This document shows positions 34,577-45,081 of a DNA stretch of 64,000 nt, piece by piece. Source of the stretch: a bacterium (GTDB lineage: Bacteria > Bacillota > Clostridia > Oscillospirales > Ruminococcaceae). The stretch lies in the NCBI GenBank assembly GCA_004561545.1, contig SFVK01000006.1, positions 62,001 to 126,000 of the forward strand, given 5' to 3'. Position numbers and translations under genes: made by a program. Each line of letters begins with the position of its first letter. Position 1 is the first letter of the stretch. Below the pieces are notes generated by a model, which had not been told where the DNA came from, searched no databases, and saw only the letters and a list, made by a program, of their open reading frames with translations.

Positions 34577-35677
34577 ATGGCACAAACCGCTGCTGCCCGC
34601 GTCAAGATCAACACGCTGGGCGATTCCGCCGCCATCGACGCCGCCTTCCCCGGGCACACCTTCACCGAGAAGGATTTTCAGCTCAAGGACAACGCGGGCG
34701 ACATCAAAATCGACTCCAACTTTGCCTCCCAGAGCTTCTGGAAGGACGTGCGCATCCGGTTTTTCCGCAAAAAGAGCGCCGTGTTCGGCCTTGTCATGAT
34801 TGTTCTGATCGTGATTCTGGCCGTCGTCGGTCCCGGCATGAACGACTACACCTACTCCGGCCAGACCCTGAGCCAGAAGAACATGGCGCCCCGGGTGCCT
34901 GTGATTGAAAATCTGGGCATTCTGGACGGCGACGAGACCATGTCCACCTCCACCGGCTCCAAGGTGGTCAACGTCTACCAGGAGAAAGGCCTGGACGATG
35001 TGTACTACTGGTTCGGCTCGGACAACTTTGGCCGTGACATCTGGACCCGCACCTGGGAGGGCGCCCGGGTCAGCCTGATCATCGCCGTGGCGGCCGCCGT
35101 CATTGACATGGTGATCGGTATGTCCTATGGCCTGATCTCGGGCTACTTTGGCGGCAAGGTGGATATGGTGATGCAGCGTTTTCTGGAAGTGGCCAACGGC
35201 ATCCCCCGTCTGGTCATCTGCACGCTGCTTCTGCTGGTTCTCAAGCCCGGCATCCTGACCATCGTCTTTGCCCTGATGCTCACCGAGTGGGTGGGCATGA
35301 GCCGCATTGCCCGCGCCGAGATGCTCAAGCTCAAGGAGCAGGAGTTTGTTCTGGCCTCCCGCACGCTGGGCGCCGGCAGCTTCTTCATCATTTTCCGGGA
35401 AGTTTTGCCCAACATCATCGGACCCATCATCACCCAGGTCATGTTCAGCATCCCCACCGCCATCTTTACCGAGGCGTTCCTCAGCTTTGTGGGTCTGGGC
35501 ATCCCGGTGCCCCAGTGCTCGCTGGGTTCCCTGATCAACGAAAGCTACAACAGCATCACCACCCATTCCTTCCAGATCATCCCCCCCATTGTGGTCATGG
35601 TGCTGCTGATGCTCAGCTTCAACCTGGTGGCCGACGGCCTGCGCGAGGCCCTGGACCCCAAGATGAAGAGTATGTAA
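34577..35677 (+). CDS. oppC: Oligopeptide ABC transporter permease OppC
   Basis: 366 aa. The ATG is two bases after the oppB stop, with AAAGGAGGGG upstream. A long cytoplasmic N-terminus (about 70 residues) precedes the first membrane helix (GLVMIVLIVILAVVG). Extracellular segment with YYWFGSDNFGRDIWTR, a hallmark of OppC/DppC. EAA loop near residue 275: EFVLASRTLGAGSFFIIFRE. Confidence 0.95.
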   Translation: MAQTAAARVKINTLGDSAAIDAAFPGHTFTEKDFQLKDNAGDIKIDSNFASQSFWKDVRIRFFRKKSAVFGLVMIVLIVILAVVGPGMNDYTYSGQTLSQKNMAPRVPVIENLGILDGDETMSTSTGSKVVNVYQEKGLDDVYYWFGSDNFGRDIWTRTWEGARVSLIIAVAAAVIDMVIGMSYGLISGYFGGKVDMVMQRFLEVANGIPRLVICTLLLLVLKPGILTIVFALMLTEWVGMSRIARAEMLKLKEQEFVLASRTLGAGSFFIIFREVLPNIIGPIITQVMFSIPTAIFTEAFLSFVGLGIPVPQCSLGSLINESYNSITTHSFQIIPPIVVMVLLMLSFNLVADGLREALDPKMKSM

Positions 35678-35690
35678 GGAGGTGCGCACA

Positions 35691-36788
35691 GTGGCTGAAA
35701 ACAAAGAACACATTCTGGCGGTGCGTGACCTGGACATCACCTTCAAGACCACCGCCGGACCGGTCCACGCCATCCGCGGCGTGAACATTGACCTGTACCG
35801 GGGCGAGACCGTCGCCCTGGTGGGCGAGTCCGGCTCCGGCAAGTCGGTGACCATGAAGGCCGCCATGGGCATTCTGGCCCAGAACGCCGTGGTCAACTCC
35901 GGCTCCATCGAGTTCTCCTACCACCATGAGGACGGCACGCCCGAGACGGTGGACATTCTGACCAAGGACAAAAAGTGGATTCGCCGCCACATCAACGGCA
36001 AGCGCATCGCCATGGTGTTCCAGGACCCCATGACCAGCCTGGACCCCACCATGCCCATCGGCAAGCAGATCATGGAAGGGATGCTCTGGCACTTCAAGAT
36101 GGACAAGAAGGAGGCCTGGAAGCGGGCCGTGGAGCTGCTGGAGGAGGTCGGCATCACCGACGCCGAAAAGCGGATGAAGAACTATCCCCATCAGCTGTCC
36201 GGCGGGATGCGGCAGCGCGTGGTCATCGCCATTGCGCTGGCCTGCAACCCTGACCTGCTGATCTGTGACGAGCCCACCACCGCGCTGGACGTGACCATCC
36301 AGGCCAAAATTCTGGAGCTGATCCGCAAGATCCAGCGGGAGCGCGGCATCTCGGTCATCTACATCACCCACGACCTGGGCGTGGTGGCCAAGGTGGCGGA
36401 CTATGTGGACGTCATGTATGCCGGCAAGATTGTGGAGACCGGCACCATCAACGAGATCTTCTATGATCCCCGCCACCCCTACACCTGGGGCCTGCTGTCC
36501 GCCATGCCCGACCTGGACACCGCCGACGAGCGGCTGTACACCATCCCCGGCTCGCCGCCCAACCTGCTCCACGAGATGCCCGGCGACGCCTTTGCCGCCC
36601 GCAACAAGTTTGCCCTGAACATTGACGACGAGCTTGACCCGCCCATGTTCAAGGTGACCGACACCCACTATGCCGCCACCTGGCTGCTGGACCCCCGGGC
36701 CCCCAAGGTGGAGATGCCGCCCGAGCTGCAGGCCCGCATTGCCCGCATGAAGGCCGAAGCCGACCGCACGGAAAAGGAGGCGCAGTAA
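35691..36788 (+). CDS. oppD: Oligopeptide ABC transporter ATPase OppD
   Basis: 365 aa. GTG at 35691 is preferred: TAAGGAGGTG lies eight bases before it, whereas the GTG at 35682 is inside that ribosome site. Walker A GESGSGKS, signature LSGGMRQR, Walker B LLICDEPTTALD, H-loop YITHDLG. The C-terminal peptide-transporter extension (oligopeptide/dipeptide ATPase C-terminal type, PGSPPNLLHEMPG) is present but its Cys-rich Fe-S-like motif is not obvious. Confidence 0.95.
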   Translation: MAENKEHILAVRDLDITFKTTAGPVHAIRGVNIDLYRGETVALVGESGSGKSVTMKAAMGILAQNAVVNSGSIEFSYHHEDGTPETVDILTKDKKWIRRHINGKRIAMVFQDPMTSLDPTMPIGKQIMEGMLWHFKMDKKEAWKRAVELLEEVGITDAEKRMKNYPHQLSGGMRQRVVIAIALACNPDLLICDEPTTALDVTIQAKILELIRKIQRERGISVIYITHDLGVVAKVADYVDVMYAGKIVETGTINEIFYDPRHPYTWGLLSAMPDLDTADERLYTIPGSPPNLLHEMPGDAFAARNKFALNIDDELDPPMFKVTDTHYAATWLLDPRAPKVEMPPELQARIARMKAEADRTEKEAQ

Positions 36789-36789
36789 C

Positions 36790-37722
36790 ATGGCACAAAC
36801 CCAAACCGCGCCGCTGCTCAAGGTGAGCGGGCTCAAGCAGTATTTCCGCATCAACAAGAACTTCACCGTCAAGGCGGTGGACGACGTGAGCTTTGAGATT
36901 TATCCCGGCGAGACCTACGGCCTTGTGGGCGAATCCGGCTCCGGCAAGTCCACCATCGGCCGCAGCGTCATCCGCCTGTACGACCCCACCGGGGGTTCCA
37001 TCCTGTTTGACGGGCAGGACATCAGCGGCAGGCTGTCCCGCAGCCAGAGCCAGCATCTGCGCACCCAGATGCAGATGATTTTCCAGGACCCCATGGCGTC
37101 CCTCAACCCCCGCAAAAAGGTGGGTGACATCATCGCCGAGGGGCTGGACATCCACCACATGTATTCCTCCCGCGCCGAGCGGCAGGAGAAGGTGGAGAAA
37201 ATTCTGGCCAAGGTGGGTCTGGCCCCCGAACACGCCGAGCGCTATCCCCACCAGTTCTCCGGCGGCCAGCGCCAGCGCGTGGGCATTGCCCGCGCACTCA
37301 TCATGGACCCCAAGCTCATCATTGCCGATGAGTGCATCTCGGCGCTGGACGTCTCCATCCAGGCCCAGGTGGTCAACCTGATGAAGGACATCCAGGCCGA
37401 GACCGGCACCGCCTATCTCTTCATCGCCCACGACCTGTCCATGGTCAAGTACATCAGCGACCGCATCGGCGTGCTGCATCTGGGCCACCTGCTGGAGACC
37501 GGCACCACCGATGAAATCTTTGCCAACCCGGTACACCCCTACACCCGCAGCCTGCTCTCCGCCATCCCCATGCCCAACCCGGTGGTGGAAAAGCGCCGCG
37601 TGGCCGAGGCGTACGACTACGCCAGCTCGGGCATTGACTACAACAAGGGCACCAGCCACCTGGTTTCGGGTACCCACTACGTCAAATGCACCGACGAGGA
37701 GTTCGCCCGCTGGACCCGGTAA
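36790..37722 (+). CDS. oppF: Oligopeptide ABC transporter ATPase OppF
   Basis: 310 aa. The ATG follows the oppD stop by one base with AAAGGAGGCG inside the end of oppD. Walker A GESGSGKSTIG, signature FSGGQRQRVG, Walker B LIIADECISALD (the Pro after Glu-Asp of many ABC proteins is replaced by Cys, common in OppF). Pairs with OppD to power import. Last gene of the operon. Confidence 0.95.
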   Translation: MAQTQTAPLLKVSGLKQYFRINKNFTVKAVDDVSFEIYPGETYGLVGESGSGKSTIGRSVIRLYDPTGGSILFDGQDISGRLSRSQSQHLRTQMQMIFQDPMASLNPRKKVGDIIAEGLDIHHMYSSRAERQEKVEKILAKVGLAPEHAERYPHQFSGGQRQRVGIARALIMDPKLIIADECISALDVSIQAQVVNLMKDIQAETGTAYLFIAHDLSMVKYISDRIGVLHLGHLLETGTTDEIFANPVHPYTRSLLSAIPMPNPVVEKRRVAEAYDYASSGIDYNKGTSHLVSGTHYVKCTDEEFARWTR

Positions 37723-37763
37723 GATCTGCCGGCGGCGGCTTTTGACGGGCCTGCCCGTCCGCG

Positions 37764-37799
37764 TTCCCGTCCCCGTTTGCTGCGGGGACGGGAATTTTT
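37764..37799 (+). terminator. Terminator of the opp operon
   Basis: 12-bp arms (37764-37775, 37783-37794), loop TTTGCTG, five T at 37795-37799. Confidence 0.92.
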
Positions 37800-37811
37800 G
37801 TATGCGCGCTT

Positions 37812-37841
37812 CATTTTTATTCATATTCTTGAATAAAAATG
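37812..37841. promoter_or_regulatory. Upstream ARG-box-like operator
   Basis: Perfect 12-bp inverted repeat, CATTTTTATTCA (37812-37823) and TGAATAAAAATG (37830-37841), six bases apart. The right arm matches the Bacillus ARG box core TGAATAAAAAT, so ArgR/AhrC binding is likely. Confidence 0.7.
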
Positions 37842-37940
37842 CGTAATATGCAGTTTTGGGGGTCAATTTCCTTCCAAAATTCACCACGTTTTTGCCAAAT
37901 AATCCGGTGTTGTTGACAATTCCTTGGTGATTCTGCCGGG

Positions 37941-37968
37941 TTGCATTTTGTTGCAGGCCGTGTATAAT
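37941..37968 (+). promoter_or_regulatory. Promoter of the arginine operon
   Basis: TTGCAT (37941-37946), 16 bp, TATAAT (37963-37968), 66 bases before argG. ARG boxes lie on both sides. Confidence 0.8.
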
Positions 37969-37981
37969 AAGAAGCATCAAA

Positions 37982-37995
37982 TGAATAAATATTCA
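37982..37995. promoter_or_regulatory. Downstream ARG box
   Basis: TGAATAAATATTCA, a perfect palindrome that fits the ARG box consensus TGAATNNNNATTCA, centred about 13 bases past the expected start of transcription, where a bound ArgR would block RNA polymerase. Confidence 0.8.
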
Positions 37996-38033
37996 CCGCA
38001 TCCTGCGGTTGGAATCTGGGAGAGGGATCTATC

Positions 38034-39272
<1,239 letters not shown>

Positions 39273-39295
39273 GTTTCTTTCATTGACCATAAGCT

Positions 39296-39323
39296 GCCGC
39301 CGGGAGTGTTTGCCCCCGGCGGC
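39296..39323 (+). terminator. Hairpin between argG and argH
   Basis: 9-bp arms GCCGCCGGG and CCCGGCGGC with a 10-base loop, followed by GTTTG only. Probably partial termination or an mRNA processing stem. Confidence 0.5.
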
Positions 39324-39372
39324 GTTTGTGCTCACACACACACCATTTTTTGACAACCAACGGGAGGTAGCT

Positions 39373-40773
39373 ATGCCCCAACTCTGGCAGGGACGTTCGT
39401 CCAAAGCGGTGGACAGCCGCGTCAACGACTTCAATTCCTCCATCCGCTTTGATGCCCGGATGATCGAGCAGGATATTCAAGGCAGCATGGTCCACTCCGA
39501 AATGCTGGGCCGTCAGGGCATCATTTCCGCGCAGGACGTGGAGCAGATTCACGCCGGGCTGGCCTCCATTCTAAAGGATCTGCGCAGCGGCGCGCTGGAG
39601 ATTGACCCCGCCGCCGAGGATGTCCACACCTTTGTGGAACAGACCCTCACCGCCCGGGTGGGGGACGCCGGCAAGCGCCTTCACACCGGCCGCAGCCGCA
39701 ACGACCAGGTGGCGCTGGACATCCGGCTCTATCTGCGGCAGGCCAGCGCCGGGCTGCAGCAGCAGCTCCGCGAGCTGATCGAGACGCTCTGCTGCCAGGC
39801 CGAACAGGGCACCGGCTACGTCATGCCGGGCTACACCCACCTGCAGCGGGCCCAGCCGGTCACCTTTGGGCACCAGCTCATGGCCTACGCCTGGATGCTG
39901 CTGCGGGACCTGGGCCGCCTGCGGGACGCCACCGCCCGCATGGACGCCGAGTGTCCTTTGGGTTCCGGCGCGCTGGCGGGCACCACCTATCCGCTGGACC
40001 GGTTCTACACCGCCGCCGAGCTGGGCTTTGACGCGCCCTGCGGCAACTCCATTGACGGCGTGTCCGACCGGGATTTCTGCATCGAGCTGACCGGCGCCAT
40101 GGCCACCTGCATGATGCACCTCTCCCGCCTGTCGGAGGAAATCATCCTGTGGTGCAGCTGGGAGTTCAAGTTCATCGAGCTGGACGACGCCTTCACCACC
40201 GGGTCCTCCATCATGCCCCAGAAGAAAAACCCCGACGTCACCGAGCTGATTCGCGGCAAGACCGGCCGGGTCTACGGTGATCTGAACACGCTGCTGGTCA
40301 TGATGAAGGGCATCCCCCTGGCCTACGACAAGGATATGCAGGAAGACAAGGAAGCCGTCTTTGACGCGGTGGACACCCTGTCCCTCTGCCTGAAAACCAT
40401 CACCCCCATGCTGGCCACCATGACCCCGCTGCCCGACAATATGCGCCGCGCCGCCGCCAAGGGCTTTATCAACGCCACCGACTGCGCCGACTACCTGACC
40501 AAAAAGGGGATGCCCTTCCGGGACGCCTACAAGTGCACCGGCACCATGGTGGGCGCCTGCATCGACGCCGGCAAGACGCTGGAGGAGCTGACGCTGGAAG
40601 AGTTCCGCAGTTACAGTCCCCTCTTTGATGAGGACATTTACGAAGCCATCGACCTGACCCGCTGCTGCGAGGGCCGCACCAGCTACGGCGGCCCCACCAA
40701 AGCCAGCGTGCTGCGTCAGGTGGCCGACGTGCGGCAAAAACTCAAGGAAACCGGGGGGCATTCCCATGAGTAA
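39373..40773 (+). CDS. argH: Argininosuccinate lyase
   Basis: 466 aa. Splits argininosuccinate into arginine and fumarate. The fumarase-superfamily signature GSSIMPQKKNPD is present (about residues 277-288), with TGRSRNDQVALD near 107. The ATG at 39373 follows CGGGAGG by 7 bases and gives the normal N-terminus (LWQGRSSKAVD). A longer frame upstream runs into argG and is not used. Confidence 0.97.
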   Translation: MPQLWQGRSSKAVDSRVNDFNSSIRFDARMIEQDIQGSMVHSEMLGRQGIISAQDVEQIHAGLASILKDLRSGALEIDPAAEDVHTFVEQTLTARVGDAGKRLHTGRSRNDQVALDIRLYLRQASAGLQQQLRELIETLCCQAEQGTGYVMPGYTHLQRAQPVTFGHQLMAYAWMLLRDLGRLRDATARMDAECPLGSGALAGTTYPLDRFYTAAELGFDAPCGNSIDGVSDRDFCIELTGAMATCMMHLSRLSEEIILWCSWEFKFIELDDAFTTGSSIMPQKKNPDVTELIRGKTGRVYGDLNTLLVMMKGIPLAYDKDMQEDKEAVFDAVDTLSLCLKTITPMLATMTPLPDNMRRAAAKGFINATDCADYLTKKGMPFRDAYKCTGTMVGACIDAGKTLEELTLEEFRSYSPLFDEDIYEAIDLTRCCEGRTSYGGPTKASVLRQVADVRQKLKETGGHSHE

Positions 40774-41701
40774 ATACAAAATTTTTGTGGACGGTTCCTC
40801 CGGCACCACCGGGCTGCGCATTGCGGACCGGCTGGCCGGGCGGGAGGAGTTCACGCTGCTGACCATCCCGGAGGCGGACCGCAAGGACGTACACGCCCGG
40901 GCGGCGGTCATCAACCAGAGTGATCTGAGCTTTCTCTGCCTGCCCGACGCGGCGGCCCGGGAAGTTCTGCCGCTGGTGGACCCCGCCGTGCGCATTCTGG
41001 ACACCTCCACCGCCCACCGCACCGCGCCGGGCTGGCTTTACGGCCTGCCGGAGCTGCACGGCACCCGGGACGCCCTGCCCGCCGCCACCCGGGTGGCGGT
41101 GCCGGGCTGCTACGCCACCGGCATGATTGTGCTGGTGGCGCCGCTGGTGCGTATGGGGCTGCTGCCCAAAGATTACCCCGTCACCTGCCACGGCCTTTCG
41201 GGCTACTCCGGCGCGGGCAAGAGCGGCATCGCCCAGTACCGCGACCCCGGGCGGGACATCGCCCTGGAAAGCCCCCGCCCCTACGGCCTGACCCTGAGCC
41301 ACAAGCACCTGCCCGAGATGCAGGCCGTCTGCGGGCTGAGCACCACGCCGGTGTTCTGCCCCATCGTGGACGACTATTACGCCGGCATGGAGGTCACGGT
41401 GCCGCTGCACCTGCCGCTGGTGGGCCGCAGCGCCCGGGAGCTGGCCGGGGCCTTGCAGGACTATTACCGCGACGAACCGGTGATTCACGTCCATCCGCTG
41501 AACGAGGCCCCCGCCTTCCTGCCCGCCAACACGCTGGCCGGCAGGGACAGCCTGGAGATTTACACCACCGTCTCGCCGGACGGCGAGCGGATGCTGCTCA
41601 TCAGTGTGCTGGACAACCTGGGCAAGGGTTCCTCCGGCGCGGCCATTCAGTGCATGAATCTGATGCTCGGCCTGCCCGAGACCGCCGGGCTGGCGCTCTG
41701 A
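40766..41701 (+). CDS. argC: N-acetyl-gamma-glutamyl-phosphate reductase, short (type 2) form
   Basis: 311 aa, the short ArgC class. NADPH-dependent reduction of N-acetylglutamyl phosphate. Catalytic Cys in VPGCYATG (about residues 113-120); nucleotide-binding start is FVDGSSGTTGLR. It overlaps argH by 8 bases, so the two are translationally coupled. Confidence 0.96.
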   Translation: MSKYKIFVDGSSGTTGLRIADRLAGREEFTLLTIPEADRKDVHARAAVINQSDLSFLCLPDAAAREVLPLVDPAVRILDTSTAHRTAPGWLYGLPELHGTRDALPAATRVAVPGCYATGMIVLVAPLVRMGLLPKDYPVTCHGLSGYSGAGKSGIAQYRDPGRDIALESPRPYGLTLSHKHLPEMQAVCGLSTTPVFCPIVDDYYAGMEVTVPLHLPLVGRSARELAGALQDYYRDEPVIHVHPLNEAPAFLPANTLAGRDSLEIYTTVSPDGERMLLISVLDNLGKGSSGAAIQCMNLMLGLPETAGLAL

Positions 41702-41737
41702 CCGGCCCCGGCCCAACTGTGGAAAAGAGGAAAAAGC

Positions 41738-42967
41738 ATGGAACAGTTCAATTTCATTCCCGGCGGCATCTGCGCCGCCAAGGGGTTCAAGGCGGCGGGC
41801 GTCCACTGCGGCATCCGGCGCAACCATTCCAAATATGACCTGGCGCTCATCGCCTCCGACGTGCGCTGCGCCGGCGCGGCCTGCTACACCACCAACAAGG
41901 TCTACGGCGCGCCCATCCAGGTGGACCGCGTCCACTTGGCGGACGGCCACGCCCAGGCCATCGTGGTGAACAGCGGCAACGCCAACACCTGCGCCCCCAA
42001 CGGTGTGGCGCTGGCCAACGATGTCTGCGATCTGGTGGCAAAGGAGCTGGGCATCCCCGCCGGGGACGTGCTGCCCTCCTCCACCGGCGTCATCGGGCAG
42101 GCCATGGAGCTGGCTCCCTTCGCCGCCGGCGTGCCGGAGGCCGCCGCCAAACTGGCCGCCACCGCCCAGGCCAGCCACGACGCCGCCACCGCCATCATGA
42201 CCACGGACACCCATCCCAAAGAGGTGGCCGTGGAATTTACCCTGGGCGGAAAGCCCTGCCGCATGGGCGCCATCGCCAAAGGCTCCGGCATGATCCACCC
42301 CAACATGGCCACCATGCTGCTCTTCATCACCACCGACGCCAATGTGGAGCCTGCGGTGCTTCAGGCGGCGCTCTCCACCGTGGTGCCCGCCACCTTCAAC
42401 CAGATTTCGGTGGACGGCGACACCTCCACCAACGACACCGTGCTTTTGCTGGCCAACGGCCTGGCGGGCAACGCCGCCCCGGCCCCGGGCAGCGCGGATT
42501 ACGACACCTTTGTGGCCGCGCTGACCGCCGTGGCGGAACACCTGTGCCGTGAGCTGGCCGGCGACGGCGAGGGCGCCACCAAGCTGCTGGAGTGCATCGT
42601 CACCGGCGCGCCCGATCTGGAAACCGCCCGCGCCGTCTCCAAGAGCGTCATCCACTCCACCCTGTTCAAGGCCGCCATGTTCGGCGCCGACGCCAACTGG
42701 GGCCGGGTGCTCTGCGCCATCGGCTACACGCCGGGGGAGTTTGACATCTCCAAGACCGCCGTGCGGCTGCGCAGCGCCGCCGGGGAGGTCTTTGTCTGCG
42801 AGAACGCCGCCTACCACCCTTACAGCGAGGAAGAGGCCGCCGCGGTCCTGAAGGAGAAGGAGATTCAGATTCTGGTAGACCTGGGCTCCGGCACCGCTTG
42901 CGCCAAAGCCTGGGGCTGCGACCTGACCTACGACTATGTGAAAATCAACGGGGATTACCGGACCTGA
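41738..42967 (+). CDS. argJ: Bifunctional ornithine acetyltransferase / N-acetylglutamate synthase
   Basis: 409 aa. Moves the acetyl group from acetylornithine to glutamate, recycling it; bifunctional forms can also use acetyl-CoA. The self-cleavage site is in KGSGMIHPNMATMLLF, with Thr of ATML becoming the N-terminal nucleophile of the beta chain (about residue 194). No argA or argE is nearby, consistent with the cyclic pathway. Ribosome site AGAGGAAAAAG. Confidence 0.97.
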   Translation: MEQFNFIPGGICAAKGFKAAGVHCGIRRNHSKYDLALIASDVRCAGAACYTTNKVYGAPIQVDRVHLADGHAQAIVVNSGNANTCAPNGVALANDVCDLVAKELGIPAGDVLPSSTGVIGQAMELAPFAAGVPEAAAKLAATAQASHDAATAIMTTDTHPKEVAVEFTLGGKPCRMGAIAKGSGMIHPNMATMLLFITTDANVEPAVLQAALSTVVPATFNQISVDGDTSTNDTVLLLANGLAGNAAPAPGSADYDTFVAALTAVAEHLCRELAGDGEGATKLLECIVTGAPDLETARAVSKSVIHSTLFKAAMFGADANWGRVLCAIGYTPGEFDISKTAVRLRSAAGEVFVCENAAYHPYSEEEAAAVLKEKEIQILVDLGSGTACAKAWGCDLTYDYVKINGDYRT

Positions 42968-42989
42968 CCCGGTGCAGAGGGGAACGTGT

Positions 42990-43844
42990 ATGAAGAACGA
43001 AGAAATGGCCCTGCTCTTTTCGGAGGCCACACCCTATATCCAGAAATACCACGGCAAGACGCTGGTGATCAAGTACGGCGGCAACGCCATGGTCAACGAG
43101 GAGCTCAAGCTCGCCGTCATGAACGACCTGGTCACCCTGACGCTGCTGGGCGTCCGGGTGGTGCTGGTCCACGGCGGCGGCCCCGCCATCAACCGGATGC
43201 TCCAGCGGGTGGGCAAGGAGTCCCGCTTTGTGGGCGGCCTGCGCTACACCGATGCCGAGACGATGGCCATTGTGCAGCAGGTGCTGGCCGGTCAGGTCAA
43301 CAAGGATCTGGTGGCGCTGCTCAAGGGCCGGGGCGTGGGCCTGTGCGGGCTGGACGGCCACACCATCACCTGTTCCCGCAAGACCGACGTGGACCTGGGC
43401 TATGTGGGCAATGTGGAAAAGGTGGACACCACCCTCATTGAGCACCTGCTGAACGACGGGTTCATCCCCGTGATTGCCACCGTGGGCATGGACGAGAACG
43501 GCACCGCCTACAACATCAACGCCGACACCGCCGCTGCGGCCATTGCCATCGCCCTCCACGCCGAGAAGCTGGTCTCGATGACCGACATTGTGGGCCTGCT
43601 CTACGACAAGGACGACGAATCCACCCTCATCCCCGAGGTGGAAATTTCCGAGATTGCCGGCTACAAGGAGCACGGCGTCATTTCCGGCGGCATGATCCCC
43701 AAGATCGAGGGCATGGCCGACGCCATCTATGAGGGCGTCCACGAGGCGGTCATCATTGACGGCCGGGTGCCCCACTCGGTGCTGCTGGAGATGTTCTCCG
43801 ACCGCGGGTCCGGCACCCTGTTCTACCGCCGCGGCAGCCGGTGA
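42990..43844 (+). CDS. argB: Acetylglutamate kinase
   Basis: 284 aa. Phosphorylates N-acetylglutamate. LVIKYGGNAM (about residues 25-34) and LVHGGGPAIN are the kinase signatures. The ATG at 42990 is used; the GTG at 42972 lies within the GAGGGGA ribosome site area. The N-terminal helix of about 20 residues is the type found in arginine-sensitive hexameric enzymes, so feedback inhibition is possible. Confidence 0.97.
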   Translation: MKNEEMALLFSEATPYIQKYHGKTLVIKYGGNAMVNEELKLAVMNDLVTLTLLGVRVVLVHGGGPAINRMLQRVGKESRFVGGLRYTDAETMAIVQQVLAGQVNKDLVALLKGRGVGLCGLDGHTITCSRKTDVDLGYVGNVEKVDTTLIEHLLNDGFIPVIATVGMDENGTAYNINADTAAAAIAIALHAEKLVSMTDIVGLLYDKDDESTLIPEVEISEIAGYKEHGVISGGMIPKIEGMADAIYEGVHEAVIIDGRVPHSVLLEMFSDRGSGTLFYRRGSR

Positions 43845-43883
43845 GCGCCGCAGCACACCGAAACATCTTCCGGGAGGGTTTTT

Positions 43884-45062
43884 ATGCAAACCGAAAAAGT
43901 GATCCGCCGGGATCTGAAATACATCATGCACACCTACAACCGCAGCCCGCTGGTGCTGGAGCGCGGCATGGGCATGACCGCCTATGACGCCGAGGGTAAC
44001 GCCTATCTGGATTTCACCTCCGGCATCGGCGTCAACTCGCTGGGCTACTGCCATCCCGCCTGGGTGGCCGCCGTGGCGGAGCAGGCCGGCCGGCTGCAGC
44101 ACACCTCCAACCTGTACTATACCGCCCCCGACGCCAAGCTGGCCAAGCGGCTGTGCCGCCGCACCGGCATGGATCAGGTGTTCTTTGGCAACTCGGGCGC
44201 CGAGGCCAACGAGGGCGCCATCAAGTGCGCCCGCAAATACAGCGTGACCACCTTCGGCCCCGACCGCAACAAGGTTCTCACGCTGGTCAATTCCTTCCAC
44301 GGCCGCACGCTGGCCACCCTGACCGCCACCGGCCAGGACGTCTTCCACAGGGATTTCGGCCCCTTCCCGGGCAACTTTGCCTACGTTGCCGCCAACGACT
44401 TTGACGCGCTGAAGGCCGCCGCCGATGACACCGTCTGCGCCGTCATGATGGAGATGGTGCAGGGCGAAGGCGGCGTCGTGGCGCTGGACCCCGACTATGT
44501 GCATCAGGTGGAGTCCTACTGCCGCGAGCGGGACATCCTGATTGTGGTGGACGAGGTGCAGACCGGCGTGGGCCGCACCGGCACCTTTCTGGCCTGCCAG
44601 CACTACGGCCTGAAGCCCGACATTGTGACGCTGGCCAAGGGCCTGGGCGGCGGGCTGCCCATCGGCGCGGTTCTCACCACCGCCAAGGTGGGCGCCGCCA
44701 TGGGCCCCGGCTCCCACGGCTCCACCTTCGGCGGCAACCCGGTGGTCTGCGCGGGCGCCTGCGCCGTGCTGGACACCATGGACGACGACTTTATGAAGAA
44801 CGTCAATGACCGCGCCGTCCAGCTGCGCGCCGGGCTGGCCGCCCTGCCCCATGTGACCTCCGTCACCGGGTTGGGCCTGATGGTGGGCGTCGCCTTTGAG
44901 GAGGGTATCCAGGCCGCCGACGTGCGCACCGCCTGCGAGCACGCGGGCCTGCTGGTGCTCACCGCCAAGGACCGCCTGCGGCTGCTGCCCCCGCTGATTC
45001 TGACCGAGCAGGACGTCACCACCGCCCTGAACATTCTGGCCGGCGTGCTGGAAAACGCCTGA
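43884..45062 (+). CDS. argD: Acetylornithine aminotransferase
   Basis: 392 aa, class III PLP aminotransferase. The PLP lysine is in TLAKGLGGGLP (about residue 253), and the Asp of VVDEVQTGVGRTG binds the pyridine nitrogen. NSGAEANEGAIKCARKY is typical of ArgD. Converts acetylglutamate semialdehyde to acetylornithine. GGGAGGG is upstream of the ATG. Confidence 0.96.
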   Translation: MQTEKVIRRDLKYIMHTYNRSPLVLERGMGMTAYDAEGNAYLDFTSGIGVNSLGYCHPAWVAAVAEQAGRLQHTSNLYYTAPDAKLAKRLCRRTGMDQVFFGNSGAEANEGAIKCARKYSVTTFGPDRNKVLTLVNSFHGRTLATLTATGQDVFHRDFGPFPGNFAYVAANDFDALKAAADDTVCAVMMEMVQGEGGVVALDPDYVHQVESYCRERDILIVVDEVQTGVGRTGTFLACQHYGLKPDIVTLAKGLGGGLPIGAVLTTAKVGAAMGPGSHGSTFGGNPVVCAGACAVLDTMDDDFMKNVNDRAVQLRAGLAALPHVTSVTGLGLMVGVAFEEGIQAADVRTACEHAGLLVLTAKDRLRLLPPLILTEQDVTTALNILAGVLENA

Positions 45063-45081
45063 CCCGGCCCCGGAGGTTTTC

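Noticed and set aside
35682..35690. Upstream GTG start for oppD
   Set aside because: It lies within the AAGGAGGTG ribosome site; the GTG at 35691 has proper spacing.
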